A stretch of 64,000 nucleotides of DNA from Rostratula benghalensis. Its lineage: Eukaryota > Chordata > Aves > Charadriiformes > Rostratulidae. Location: positions 2,654,500-2,718,499 of the forward strand of contig VXAI01000068.1 of assembly GCA_013399305.1 (NCBI GenBank), in the 5' to 3' direction. This document shows positions 38,400 through 50,200 of the stretch, in pieces. A model generated the notes under the pieces. The model saw only the letters and a list, made by a program, of their open reading frames with translations, was not told the DNA's origin and searched no databases. Position 1 is the first letter of the stretch, and each line of letters starts with the position of its first letter. A program made the position numbers and the translations under genes.

Positions 38400-40480
38400 T
38401 AGAAAAATCTGTTCCTTATGGCAACATTGGTATTGCCTGCAGTATTCTGCAAATCTGACAGTAAGGGCATCTCTTCCACAGACTGGGCAAATGAAGTGCT
38501 ATCAGCTGTCTATAAGACAGACAGCCCTGAAATCTGCTTGAAAACTTTGTGGAAAACCCTGGTGTGGGTAGAGTGCATAAAACCCACCTAACCAGAAGGA
38601 GAATAGATTGTCTGTTGTGCACACCCAGTGCCTTTAAATGCCAGGGCTTTGCAAAAACATAGCTATCTATAAATGTGTTGACAATAGCACATACTTGTCT
38701 GTATTTGCTACAGGTATTTCCACACCTGTATAAGGAAATAGGAACAAGAGCCCTGGTACGTTGGGCGTGAAAAAGCACACAAGAAAAGAACTACCTGAAT
38801 GGGTCAGTTCACAGCAGAAGCTGGGGAGAGGTGAGGAGGAAAGGGAAACCACTGGTGTGGGACAGCAGTGCTTAGGCTTTACTGATATTAGCGTATCACT
38901 AATGCTAATAATGTGGGAAACACTGCATGGATTTAAGGACATCATTTACCAGCACAGCAGTACATCTGGGAAGTAGAATCCATATCAGCTTGGATAAAGA
39001 CCGCATAAAGCCACTAGTTTCGCCAAGTAAGATGGATGATGGCACTTCCACATAGCAGTGGTGGAGATGTCTAGTTTTAATTTCATTTCCAGAAGAGAGA
39101 TTTGGAAATAAAGAGGCGTGCAAAGCACTGGATGTCCTGCTAGCAGTCAGTTACTGTAAGTGCTATTACTGGACTCTGGAGCAGCCTGGCAAAACCTAAC
39201 ATTATAACTAAGAAATACAGGAGCTGCAAGTTCAAAAGGACTCAGTAAACCCAGGGAATTACGTTAGAAGAAGTAAGTGTCAGGCCTAATGGGAAGAAAT
39301 GGCTCTATTATGTGCCAGTGCCATGGAAAGAACTGAAATCCTTGTTTGGAGTAATACAGTTACTCATTACTTTGAATAAAGCTAGTTTATACCAATAGAA
39401 ACCAGTGAGCCTTTTCAAGAACTGGATATATGAATAAACAGTGAGCAGTAGCTGCATAGCAGGCTGGAGAAGATACCGCTTGAAGAGAATATAAAAGTAA
39501 AAAGCTCATATATAGCATTGAAAACAAGGAAATAGTGCGTGGAGCGTGTTGTTCCTGAGCAACAGTCGAAACAATATTCCTGCTGGAAGATGCCTCAATG
39601 GTTTATTGATCAAAAGCACTGCCATCAACACAGGCAGAAGTGCTCTCCGAGAGAGGAATTATTCACCATTTGTTGCTGCACAGCAGAAGTTACATCAATA
39701 GGTATATGTGGGGACAGGGTGACAGCTGAAACAGAACCCAAATCCCTGGAGAGCATGCTTTGACAAACTGCTGGCTTTTGCTTTCTCATGTCTTTGGCAC
39801 ATAAACTTAAAGCGACAAACACGGGACTTGAAGGTTAAAGTAAAAGGTTTAAGAGAAATTTCTGTAGCTGATCTGCCCTTGTTCATTGTGACAGAACCTG
39901 ATGCAAAAGCAGAGGAAAGCTAAGAATTGTGGAGAACAGAAAAGCTGATTTTAGTAGTGCCTGCCAATTAGCCAGCAGATGGACTGAGAAAACCAGAGGG
40001 CAATGATATTCTGTGGCCTTTAAAAAAAACAAACAAAACAAAACAGGAAAAGCAGTCTGTGTTGCTACAGAATCTCAGCAAATTCCCTTTTAACATCAAA
40101 ATGTTAAATCCTAAATAATCGCTAAAAAGCTTTCGAAGATGCTGCTTTTGCTGTAGAGGGGGAACTAAAAATGAAGGACAAAGCAGGGCAAATGGCTGCA
40201 TGCATATTGAGAGTTATTCAGGAAGGAAACTTCAGCGTGGTACAATACAAAATTTGGGTGCAACAGAAAGAAATGGATGTGGAGCATTCAAGTAGACAAA
40301 CTCTGGAGACTGAAGCAGAAGAAGTTTGTGGTACTGTACAGTTGTGCGTAGTGTGGCTTAGAAGCAGCCAGCCATAGATTCATCTCAGTGCAGAGGAGAC
40401 AACTTTGTTCTGAGAGCTGATTTTGACAGGTTTTCTTTGATATCATCCAGTTAGGGAGAAATCTTGCCAGGGAGCTATTT
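38400..40480 (+). other. Purine-rich, coding-like but broken region, possible decayed retroelement
   Basis: For about 2 kb the plus strand is rich in A and G and falls into many short open segments separated by stops and apparent frameshifts. That is the texture of an old retroelement internal region or an old pseudogene. The two ends show no clear LTR pair, primer-binding site or target duplication. I cannot match any segment to a known family by eye, and a plain AG-rich intron is also possible. Confidence 0.15.
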
Positions 40481-40549
40481 AACTGATAGTAGATCTTTAC
40501 TTTGGATGGAGCCTCACATCATGATTTGGAGGAGTTTTGATGATTTGCA

Positions 40550-40760
40550 AGGTGTGTGCCAGGCTCTGGTCCCCCGGGGCCTGCGGGAGTAGCTGGGGGG
40601 TGCCTCCCATCTGGTCCCCAGCCAGCTCTGCAGCCTCCTGCCCTCGTCCCAGAAGATGCCACCAAGGAGCAGGCTGCACTCAGGGGAGAGGAGCTGGAGT
40701 GGTGGAAGCCTGCTCCTGGCCATGATCTTGGGCTGCTCTCCCCTTTTTCCCCCTCAATTT
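40550..40760. other. GC-rich islet
   Basis: About 200 bases are clearly GC-rich within AT-rich flanks. The islet starts around CCCCCGGGGCCTGCGGG (40569-40585) and ends before a pyrimidine run near 40740-40765. CpGs are few, so it is not a classical CpG island. Several short frames overlap on both strands, as expected from low stop-codon density in GC-rich DNA. It may be a transposed or gene-converted insert, or a fragment of an unrecognised repeat. Confidence 0.4.
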
Positions 40761-41526
40761 TCCCCATCAATTACGAAGTGGAGCTGTGACAGATGCACCA
40801 GCCCAGCACCAGAAGAGGAAAGGTCACAGGAAGCTTTGGATTTAACGTGAATATGCACACATGCTGCATGGTCTGCCATGTGATTGTGTGCCTTCGCTGT
40901 GACATAATGACGACATATCATTGGGCTAGCCAGAGATAAGCAGTCACGAGGGAAATGGATATAGCAGGGACCCTTATCTAGGTCTATTAAGCCACCAAAT
41001 ACAGCAGTGTAATTGGAGGCTTTGCCTGCCCAGATGTTAAGAGCAGAAGGCTGCCTGTAACAAGAGATCTGAAGAGATTGGGGTTAACTAAATAGGGATT
41101 TTATTGACAAACCTTTTAAAATGCTTCATGCCTTCAGCAATTAAACATAGCACACACCTTGAGAAGGACAGGTCTCCTCTGTCTCTCAGAGTTGCCTGAT
41201 TCCTCTTGAATACAATCCTGGGGAGAAGAGAGAGAGAAATTATGTCCTGTGTTGGTTAACAGTGTTGATATAGTTCCCTAACCTGCAAGACCGATAATGA
41301 ATACTGAATATAGTTCCTGCTAGCTCAGTCTTGGCATCCTCTCAAACGTCCTATTTTGACTATTGTTGCTTCCCTAGAAGAATCTACATTTCTCTCACAA
41401 CATTGTGTGCATTTAAATGCACAAGGGGAAAAAAGTATCTACGTAAAAAGCTATGTAGACTTGTTTTGCAAATAGTTACGTTCAACTTACCCTGCTGGTT
41501 TTGAGTTTTATTTTGTCCACTTACAG
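40761..41526. other. Non-coding stretch, no gene seen
   Basis: Unique sequence with no supported exon, repeat or signal. Confidence 0.5.
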
Positions 41527-41690
41527 GGAATGTGGGATAGCCTCAAATCAAAGCTACAGCTTTGAACTGTCTGCAAACCAGAATTTCCAGCCTCGGTTAC
41601 AAATTCTAGGATTTTGATATTTGGTTTAGTCCCAGCTGCAAACTCCTGGTTTTGTTCTAAAAGACAATAAATACTTTTGGCTCTCTTGCT
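41527..41690 (+). other. Candidate 3'-terminal exon with polyadenylation signal
   Basis: A strong acceptor (GTTTTATTTTGTCCACTTACAG, ending 41526) precedes a short phase-0 frame of 12 codons, GMWDSLKSKLQL, and a TGA ending at 41565. AATAAA follows at 41666-41671, so the arrangement fits a small terminal exon with about 100 bases of 3' UTR. Its phase is compatible with the donor of the 31.4 kb exon, which would give a peptide of 35 residues. AATAAA is frequent in AT-rich DNA, so this remains weak. Confidence 0.18.
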
Positions 41691-42039
41691 CATTTAATTC
41701 TATAACTTAATAGATGATGTAGGCTAAAAGAAATGATACACACTGTTTTGCTCCAAGAGTTTACAATTTTGGTCTTTAGGTAACGTGTGCCTTACTGAAA
41801 ATTTCAGCTAAACCACTCTGCGTTTTGCCTTTATGGAATAAGTGTTTTCTGGTTAAAAAACGAGCTGCCAAAAAGCTGGCTAAATCTTTCACATGGACAA
41901 TACTCTGCTTCACGCTGTCAAGAGAGCTATGCAAAACTCTGCCGTGTAAATACGTCTTTGCCTCGGCACCCCTGGAGGCAGGGACATTTGAGGGTAGATA
42001 CTCTGAGACCAGGCATTTTTCTTTTCTAGGGAGTCTCTA

Positions 42040-42460
42040 AGTGCTTGTCGAGCTCTAATTGCTGTGAATGGCTCTGCTCCCGGTTCATTTCTGCTTCGTT
42101 CTGTTCTTGCACCTCTCAGCTTGCCCGTCTGCTTTTGCTTTTAGGGCCTCGTTTGACCCAGATAGGAAGTGAGCTGGGATCATCGAGAAGCGTTTAAAAT
42201 AATTGGGTATCAACAGCTGGCTTTATGGGAAGCTGACAGCGTAAATCCAGCGAGTTTTTATGATTTCAATGGGTATTTTTTCCTAGCGTATAAAGCGGAT
42301 CCAAGTAATTTTGGCTGGGAAAACAGGTTCCCAACTTATTTCTATAATAATGCCTCAGAGTTTTTCATTATAGTGAAAATCTCTAGGCAGTCTGAAGGGA
42401 AAAATTACCTCCACTGTTTCCAGACACCCAATATGTTTTCCCTTTGCTTGAATTTATGAG
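42040..42460. promoter_or_regulatory. Candidate conserved non-coding element
   Basis: The block keeps CpGs at unusual density for this region (for example around TTGTCGAGC, AGAAGCGTTT, CAGCGTAAATCCAGCG and AGCGTATAAAGCGG). It combines them with AT-rich homeodomain-like cores (CTAATTGC near 42055 and AAAATAATTGG near 42196). A 96-codon plus-strand frame spans its right part but has no recognisable protein features. The signature resembles developmental non-coding elements. Confidence 0.25.
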
Positions 42461-42946
42461 TTTTGGCAAAGATAACTCACAATAGGATCGTGTTTCAGGA
42501 TAGTGGCTTCTCGTGCTGAATCCCAAACCAACATGTAACTGTTCAGAAGGCTCCTGTGTGTCATCAGAGATGCACACATATGGGACATGGCTCTTCAGAA
42601 TGCTACCAATCTGGTTTTGCCTCTGGTGTATTATTCACTGCACAGGATGGAAACAGGTTTTTGAAGCGCTACTTACTTCCTAAATTCTTTTAAAATTTTT
42701 ATGGCATAAATTACACTCCCAGTCAAACCCAGCAAGATTTTACTTTTAATGAAAATTCTTTCATTTATATTGCTTTGTAAGTAGGTTTAAATCAGTTTTT
42801 CAAAGAGCTTTCCTGAAACACAAGTGCTTGAATCACATGCATTACATCTCCAAGAGGTGTAATGCAGAATTCTACTCTAATTTAAGCATTAAACCAGGAC
42901 AGAATGGGTATTTTTATCCTGGGAAGTTTGATTCATTATTTTGACC

Positions 42947-42977
42947 TTTTTTTTTTTCTTCTTTTTTTTTTTTTTTT
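42947..42977 (+). repeat. Interrupted poly(T) tract
   Basis: Thirty-one bases are all T except for two C, with a longest pure run of 16 T. No retroposed body is evident next to it. Confidence 0.85.
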
Positions 42978-44006
42978 CAACTGTAACTATTTTTTACTTA
43001 GAAATTTAAACTAAGTTTACTTTCTTCCCATTTTTGCTGCACTGCCTTCAGAGCTTCATCATTTCTATGCCTAGTGTTCCCCTGTGACAGGTGTGGAGCC
43101 CCAGGGTACACAGCTGTCACCCTCTGAAGTGGTGTCTTAGGAGGGGAAGCAGCCCCAGACTCTACTGAGTGTAGGAGATGAAGGAGGTGGGGGTACTCAC
43201 CAGGGGAACTACAGAGCTCTCTGTGACCTTAAACACACTATATTTGAGAGTACAAACAAAAACTCTCTGACTTATAGTAAGAAGAGGTCTGTGGGCACAT
43301 GTCTATGCATTGAATTTGTGTGAATTGTCCCCAGAGATGAAAATATTTACTGTTATCCTGAAGTAAAACTGTTCTTTAAGAATAATATTGGCATTTTCCT
43401 TCAAAAATGCTGATTTTTCTTGTGGAAACTGCCATGTCCTCTAGAGTAGTCAATAAAAATACAAGATGATGCTTTTACCTTTGACCAATCTATCTATTGT
43501 CTTATTCCACTAAGTCAAAACTTCAATGGCACTGATAAGATATCTCAGACAGAAGAGCACATACTCCATACAAACAGGTTAAGGTGACACAATATTTTGT
43601 TTGTGTCTTTTACATCCCTTAAACTCCAACAACCTCTCTGGACTTTCCCCTGATGTTAATCTCTCTAAATTAGACAAGAAACAAGTTAATGCCCTCTGTT
43701 TATTCAATAGCTATTTTGATTCAACCATTTTTAGCTATCAACTAGTATCTCATGCCTGTTTCTCCTGCTGTTACTGAGAGCTGGATAGGACTTTTCTTTT
43801 GTGTTTTGTCTTTGGAAATTGGATATTCTTGTGATACTGAATCATGCTGGTTGTCACTGGATAAGCAGCAGGTTCCTCCTAACCCTCTTCCATGTGTGGT
43901 TCTGTTTGATGGGATTGTTATTTACTTTCTAACCACTTTGTAATCTCAGTTTCATCTGTGATTTCAAGCTTTCCTTTGAGTACCACATCAACTACACTGT
44001 CAAAGC

Positions 44007-44032
44007 TTTTTTTTTATTTTATTTTATTTTTA
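44007..44032 (+). repeat. (TTTTA)n-like simple repeat
   Basis: A run of nine T continues into about three TTTTA units and T-rich sequence. It is a short low-complexity tract. Confidence 0.8.
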
Positions 44033-45672
44033 TCCATGTAGGAATTCAGCAAAATCTCAGGTCTTGCTGTCTCAGCAGGACGCAGAGGGTTTGATTTATG
44101 TCTAGATAGCAGTGCAAGTTGAATTATTGCAGTAGCTGGTTTAGAGGCTCCCAGATTGGCTGCTACATGGTATTCTGATGTTTGTGCAAAATTCACTATA
44201 TGCGCTAAAGGACATAGTTAAACGTGCCCAGGAATCAGCATTCCACACCTATACAAGGCAGTGAATTATTTTTGAATGGGGCATTGTTTAAACCTAGAAA
44301 GTTTTAAATATGCTTCCCTCCCCCTGTGCCTGTGTCTTGGACTATCCCAGCGTTTGTACGCCCTATGAATTAATTTTATGAGCATAACATGCATCATGGA
44401 AGAGGGATGTCCCACAAGCTTCGTTGACTTGCTGTCCTTGAGGGAATGGGATGCCACTGGTGTCATTGTTGCTGTTTCCATCTGGTGCAGAAACTGTTTC
44501 CTTTCAAAGTCAGTCCTAAGTGACCTGGGAATCTCCTTCGATGGAGGCTGCGTGATTCAAAGTAATTAAGTTTTTTTTTTTTGTATTCACCAGTTTTATG
44601 ACTACTGTTTAGCAACTAAATGATGCTTTTTGATTTATAGTTGCTTAGTTCTTCTGCTTTCTGGTTGATTCGTGACTGCAGGTGTATTGCTTTGGGCATT
44701 CAACTTTGGGTACTTTATTAATGGAAATGTTGGAAATCTTGAAACACAGGCCCCATTAGGCAGGACACAGGAAACTTTCAGGGACCTTAAGTCACCAGTT
44801 CCTTTGGAAGTCCTAACCAGTAAACCTTCATCTCTCCAGAAATTACGTATACAAAGATGTGTTTGAACAGGGAGTTGCTAGCTGCAGAATGCAAGCCTTA
44901 CCTACCATGCCGAGGTAAAGATTTGTAATTTTGCACAGATCAAACTATTCTTCATCAACAAAACTTTGCTAATGTGGATTTGACAATTAAAACTACTTTA
45001 ATATCTCAAAAGTTTATGTGGCACCAAAATTATAGCCTCTACTATTTTGATTACAGAACTAACTTTCTGAAATGAGCAATTATATTAGTTAATTCATTTA
45101 TACATGACAATTAGTTTAAAAAATCTTTTAAGTATTTCAGGACTGTGAGATAATTTAAAAAATTATATTAATAGAGGAATAATACCAACTCTTTAAACTT
45201 TCAGAATAGTCAGGCTTACAGTAAGGACCTTTAAAATTTTTTTCACACTGTTCTTCAAAGCTAAAATTTTCTTCTTCAGCAAAGACTCATGTGCAATATT
45301 CTTCTTCCTTCTGAATGGTAAATACATACTCCATGTTCTTCCATTTGCAAAGCAGAGAGCATAGGTTCTTTCTTGAGAAACGCACTACTTGAGACAGGAC
45401 CAGACTGGAAAGATGCTAACTGTTTATCCATGAGCAGTGTTTCTGCTGCCTGCAGAGGATGGGCAAGGCAGAAAGTGAGTTCCAGCACTCCTAGAGCTCA
45501 CAGTGATTTAAGACAGAGGGAGTTAAGGCATAATATGTGTCAGGTTGACTCATCTCATATGTACCAGCATCAGGCTTTTCTAAGAAGGGTGCTGTCACTG
45601 ACTGCCTGTTACTGACTCCAGGTTTTGCTGATATTTGGGCCAAGGACAGTGTCCCTCACAATGCTTATGGCT

Positions 45673-45702
45673 GGAACTAATATTAGGGGAACTAATATTA
45701 GG
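45673..45702 (+). repeat. Perfect 15-base tandem duplication
   Basis: GGAACTAATATTAGG occurs twice, head to tail, with no mismatch. The lack of divergence suggests a recent duplication. The unit contains the internal palindrome CTAATATTAG. Confidence 0.95.
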
Positions 45703-47279
45703 CCATGGAAAGGGAAGTCCAACACAGCCTGCAGCTTTCATACCCACATGTCCCTTGTGGCACTCATAAGTGTGGGCTTCTGTTGAAGGGTTTTACCACT
45801 TTGAGCCTGAATTCCAAGTAGTCTTGAAGCAATCCTAATACCCTGTAGTTTGATAATGCAGTGCAGTCAAAGAAAAAAAAAAGTTTTAAAAATTAAAATA
45901 ACCACATACAGAGTAGTAGACGGCACTACTGCTGATCACAATTATATGCCAAATGCCTTTCATTATCAGAGATCCCCTCTGCCTGTGAGTTTTACACCCT
46001 AACATGCATATATCTCCTTAATTACTTGGCTCTAAATTTTTAAAGTTTGCTTGTCAAGGTAATTAAAATAGCCTTGAGCGTGTTCACCTGTAGCCTTCTG
46101 CTAGTAGTGTCAGCTCTAGTTTTAGCCCTTTTGCTGACAATGTATTTAGTATAGTCCTGTGGCTCTGTGCAGACGTGCTGTCAGGTGGAAAGCTTGGTTG
46201 ATGAAGGCTCTATAGGAGAGATGGAGGTTGGGTGCCCTATAAACTGGTGCTGGGTCAATGAATTTGAACATGCTTGTTGCACTCAACTCTGTGAGGTGCA
46301 TTTGAAACTCCTACCTGTAAGCTTCAACTTACCCCGCAGAAATATATATATTACTAACAACCACAAATGTGTCCAATCCTTTTGTAAAACTGGCCTCCAG
46401 TATTTGTTTTTGCAATGGTCTGCCATCCTGAGACAGTAAGTGCAAGCAGCTGAGGTTAGTGATACTCCTTGTTGATCTTTTAGTCAAGTGTACTCATCAT
46501 GTGTTGCATTTTCTCAGACAGATGCTTGAGAAAAGGAAATAAGACACTTCCTGAAATGAAAGAATTACCATGAATTAAGACTGTGTTGACCCAAATCCTT
46601 GGATCCAAATACTCCTTAATATGTTTAGCCTAAGGCCCATCTGAAATAAGAGGCAATAACTAAGCCAATATGTTGTCCCCCAGTAGAATTCAGGATTGCT
46701 GGAGGTTGCTGAGTAAATATTGTGGATGAACTTTTAATAGTATTCAATAATTGTCTGACCTTGGCTAAGGGTGGTAACCGTAATTGGATCTCTTGCTGCA
46801 GGGTATTACATGGTCTCCTGTAAAATCAGGAGAGAGTTTGTCCTTTCCTGACCTTTCATGAAGATCCTGGTACAGCAGGTGGCTGGTTTGATCCGTGTTC
46901 AGTCATGTGTGTTGCTATAGCACTAAATGATGAACAAACATTCAAGAGAGAGTTCAGTGGTCTAGCATGTATAAAATAGAAGTAAGTTTAATACTGCACC
47001 AATGTAAGGTTAAAACTTAGGACATGTTTTGAGGCGCGTCTTAATACATAGAAGTTTGGAGATACAGGTTTCCAATTTCAAAACAAAGATGTGCCATATT
47101 TGAAAGTAGGAGAAAAAATATTGAATTTTGTTGCAAATAAATAAGGAGAAACCCTCTAAGTCTTGTTTACCTTGTTTTGACTGTTTGAGTTGTCATTTCA
47201 GTCCTTTTCTTCCTTTAGGACTGGAGACTGATAGGTTTTTTTATCATTGCCTGTTACGCTTATTAAAATATGAAGTCCT

Positions 47280-47298
47280 AAGCACACTACGTGTGCTT
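47280..47298. repeat. Short inverted repeat
   Basis: AAGCACAC, three bases TAC, then GTGTGCTT form perfect 8-base arms. The centre contains TACGTG, an E-box/CRE-like core. It could be a palindromic factor-binding site or chance. Confidence 0.7.
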
Positions 47299-50200
47299 TG
47301 AACTTGCTCTTATTTTCATTCGTATACAATCAGATGAAAAGATTTGGGAAAGTATCAATCCCTACAGGCAAGATAGGGAACATATAAACATATATATAAT
47401 ATATGTGTGTGTTTTAAATCACTTTTAATGTGGTCTTGGAGCACCAGAAGCAATTGTGAGATAAAATATGCCACCTGAACCAGTTCTTGTTTATTTAAAG
47501 TGTAGGTTAAGTGATATGGTAGGTTAAGACAGGCAGAAGGAGCCAGAGGGGCTGGGGGGGCGCACACAAGTTAGGTTTAATGCTATCTGCCACACTTTCT
47601 GCCTTGCTAATCTGCATATTAGAGAACTTTCAGTTTGAAGCTTCCATGTAAAGAAGAGACAAGGCCTGATTTCAGCCCCATAAGCTTCAGAATAAATCAA
47701 GAATCACTTTAAGAATGTCAGTGGACCAAGCCCTTATGTGATATAAGTCAGCACTGATGATAATCAAGCTATTTCAGCTTATACTAAACTAGAATCAGCC
47801 GCAATTAAGAGCTTCACTGTCAAGCAAATGTGACTAAAATCAGGTCGGTAGACTAGAAACCTGAAATATTTCCTTTGGCTAAAACTGCTAAATGTTTGAT
47901 GCTGTTCAATGAAGGACAGGCTGGTGAAGTTTCTAGAGATTGCTGCTGGTTTGCATGAAGGCAGGGGCCTGGCTCTGTAGCTCTGTGAAATCGCTTCGTT
48001 CCCTCAGTGGAAATCTCATACTCCTGTCTCTGTTTTTTGTGGATCTCCATCAGAGAAAGAACTCTCGATAGCTTAATCACTTAAGCCTTTTTTAGTGTTT
48101 TGAACAGATTGCTTGGCTTGTATAGCAACTTCAGAATTCAAGTATCCTTCCAGTCATCCTGGGGATTCAGGCTGGGTTCAAATGTCTTATAACCGGTAGG
48201 TATTACAAGTCCTCTCCTGTATCAGTCAACTGAGAGCATGAATATTCTCACCCCTTGGCTACGCAGTTCTTGTAACAACTTATGGTATCTTATCTAAACA
48301 TCCCTTGCTCAGTCTCTGATGTATGAGCCAGAAGAATGAGTGTCACACAAGATATAAGATGTGTTATGTTAAATCTTTCTTTTCCTCAGGGAAAACCTAT
48401 AAAGAGTGAAAATTACTAATTACCCATTTCCAATTCCCTTAACAACAGTAATGATTAGAAAGGCTTATTGAAATAAAACTGAAGACATTTCCAATATTTT
48501 CTTAGAGGAAAGCATTTCTTTTCTCACAGAGGGCATAAAAAAAAAAGAGACCAAAATTTTTACAATTATTTATAGAAATGGATTTCAAGACCATGTGTTG
48601 CACCCACTGGGCTTGGCCATCCCTCTGGTGACAGTGCCCATCTGGTCCAGAGCCGTGGTTCTACTTGCTAGCTTGTTATGGGAGAGAGGAAAAGGTGTCA
48701 AGATCAATGGTGCAAAGCGTAATGGTATTTGCTAAGTTGCTACTTGATGTTTGTCTGGGTTGGAAGGACATTTACCTTGTTGGATGTTTTATTTGACCAT
48801 AAGCTTGACCTGACAAAGACCTACTCTCATGCAATTCACTGGTACGGCCTTCTCAGACCCCTGAAGGGGAAAAGAGGCAGCTCTGTAGGTCCCTGCCATT
48901 ACACAGACTCCGTGGTGGCAGGGACCACCTACCCCATATCTGTTTTGCTTGTCCAGAGGGCCTGAGAGTTCACAGGATGGAACCAGGAGCTAAACAGATG
49001 TGATGCTTTCATAAAATATCACGTGTTTCGCATTAATGGGGGAGCATGTTCTGGTGTGAAATAATGCCCCGTCTTTATACTTTCCAAAATTTATTTCAAT
49101 AAGACCAGAAAGTGAAGAAATAATGCAACGATGACATGGTTAACTTGGGCAAGCTGTGTTGAATTTAACAAGTGAAGAAACGGGTGTTGTTTTGTTGCTC
49201 AGTTGGTGTTAAATATTCCCAGTGAGCACGCAAGATGTGTCAAAAGCATGTGGTGAGGAAGGCAATTAGTTGTGCAGAGAAGATAAGCAGTGAGCTGGTG
49301 CTTGTTTCCTGTACTTAGGGAATAGCAAGGTAATATAATGCAGGCTACGTTTCCACCTACAGCGCTTCACAGACCCACTAATTTTTGTGTGTTTAGTCTG
49401 AAGATTTCCTTCAGAAACAGATTGTCTTAGAGGCAGCCTGGATTTTCCACGTTGCATCAGAGAGGGGTTTTGCACAGATCGGAACAACAAAGCACAAGGC
49501 AACGCTGAACCCACTGAGCACAAACATGCCTCAGTGAATAGCACTCCCTAAGCTTAGTTAGCAGTGTACACTGCAAAATATGCTAAACAAAGAACAAATT
49601 GCTGCTCTAAAGAGCTTGCAGACATAAAGAACCTGAATCCATATGATACAGTGAATAATCTGTGCCAGATAAGCCTTCTAGCTGAAATGTTCAGAAGAAG
49701 TTCTTAATTGGAAGGAGCAAAGGGATGTAAGTGGGAGTTATGTGTATATCATTAGCAGGAGAACAAATGTCTCCAGCTTTAACTAATGTTGACTACAATA
49801 AATTAAAATAAAAAGGAACAAACTGACACTTGATTTGAAGCTTGAGATGAGTGTTAATTTGAATTTTCTTGCTGCACCTGGTTTGTTTCATAGTCTCAGG
49901 ATTACTTAATTGGACTCTTTGTACTTCAATTTTTATATTTTAAGAAATGTCAGGTTATTACAAGTTCCAGAACAAAATAATGTTAAAAGAAAAAATTCTT
50001 TCAAGTCAGATACTGTTACAATTTGTTATTCTGTGACTTTGAGTGGCATTTGACTAACCCTTTCTGAACATCCCCAGTTCAGCCTCAGCTTTTTTCTTAC
50101 CTAAGCATTGCCTTCAGCTCTTCCTTCAAACATGTTGCTGCTGATAGGTAGCCCAGGCTGCCTTTGTGTATGCGGCTTGCTCTTTGGGGTGACTTGATGC

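Larger units (their letters stand above)
42461..45672. other. Non-coding stretch with T-rich repeats
   Basis: No gene. It contains an interrupted T tract at 42947-42977 and a TTTTA-type repeat at 44007-44032. A donor-like minus-strand site (CCCCTG then GTGAGT) near 43200 has no clear partner acceptor. Confidence 0.5.

Noticed and set aside
43080..43220. GC-richer stretch considered as a possible solo LTR
   Set aside because: No TG...CA ends with flanking target duplication and no polyadenylation signal in the right place.
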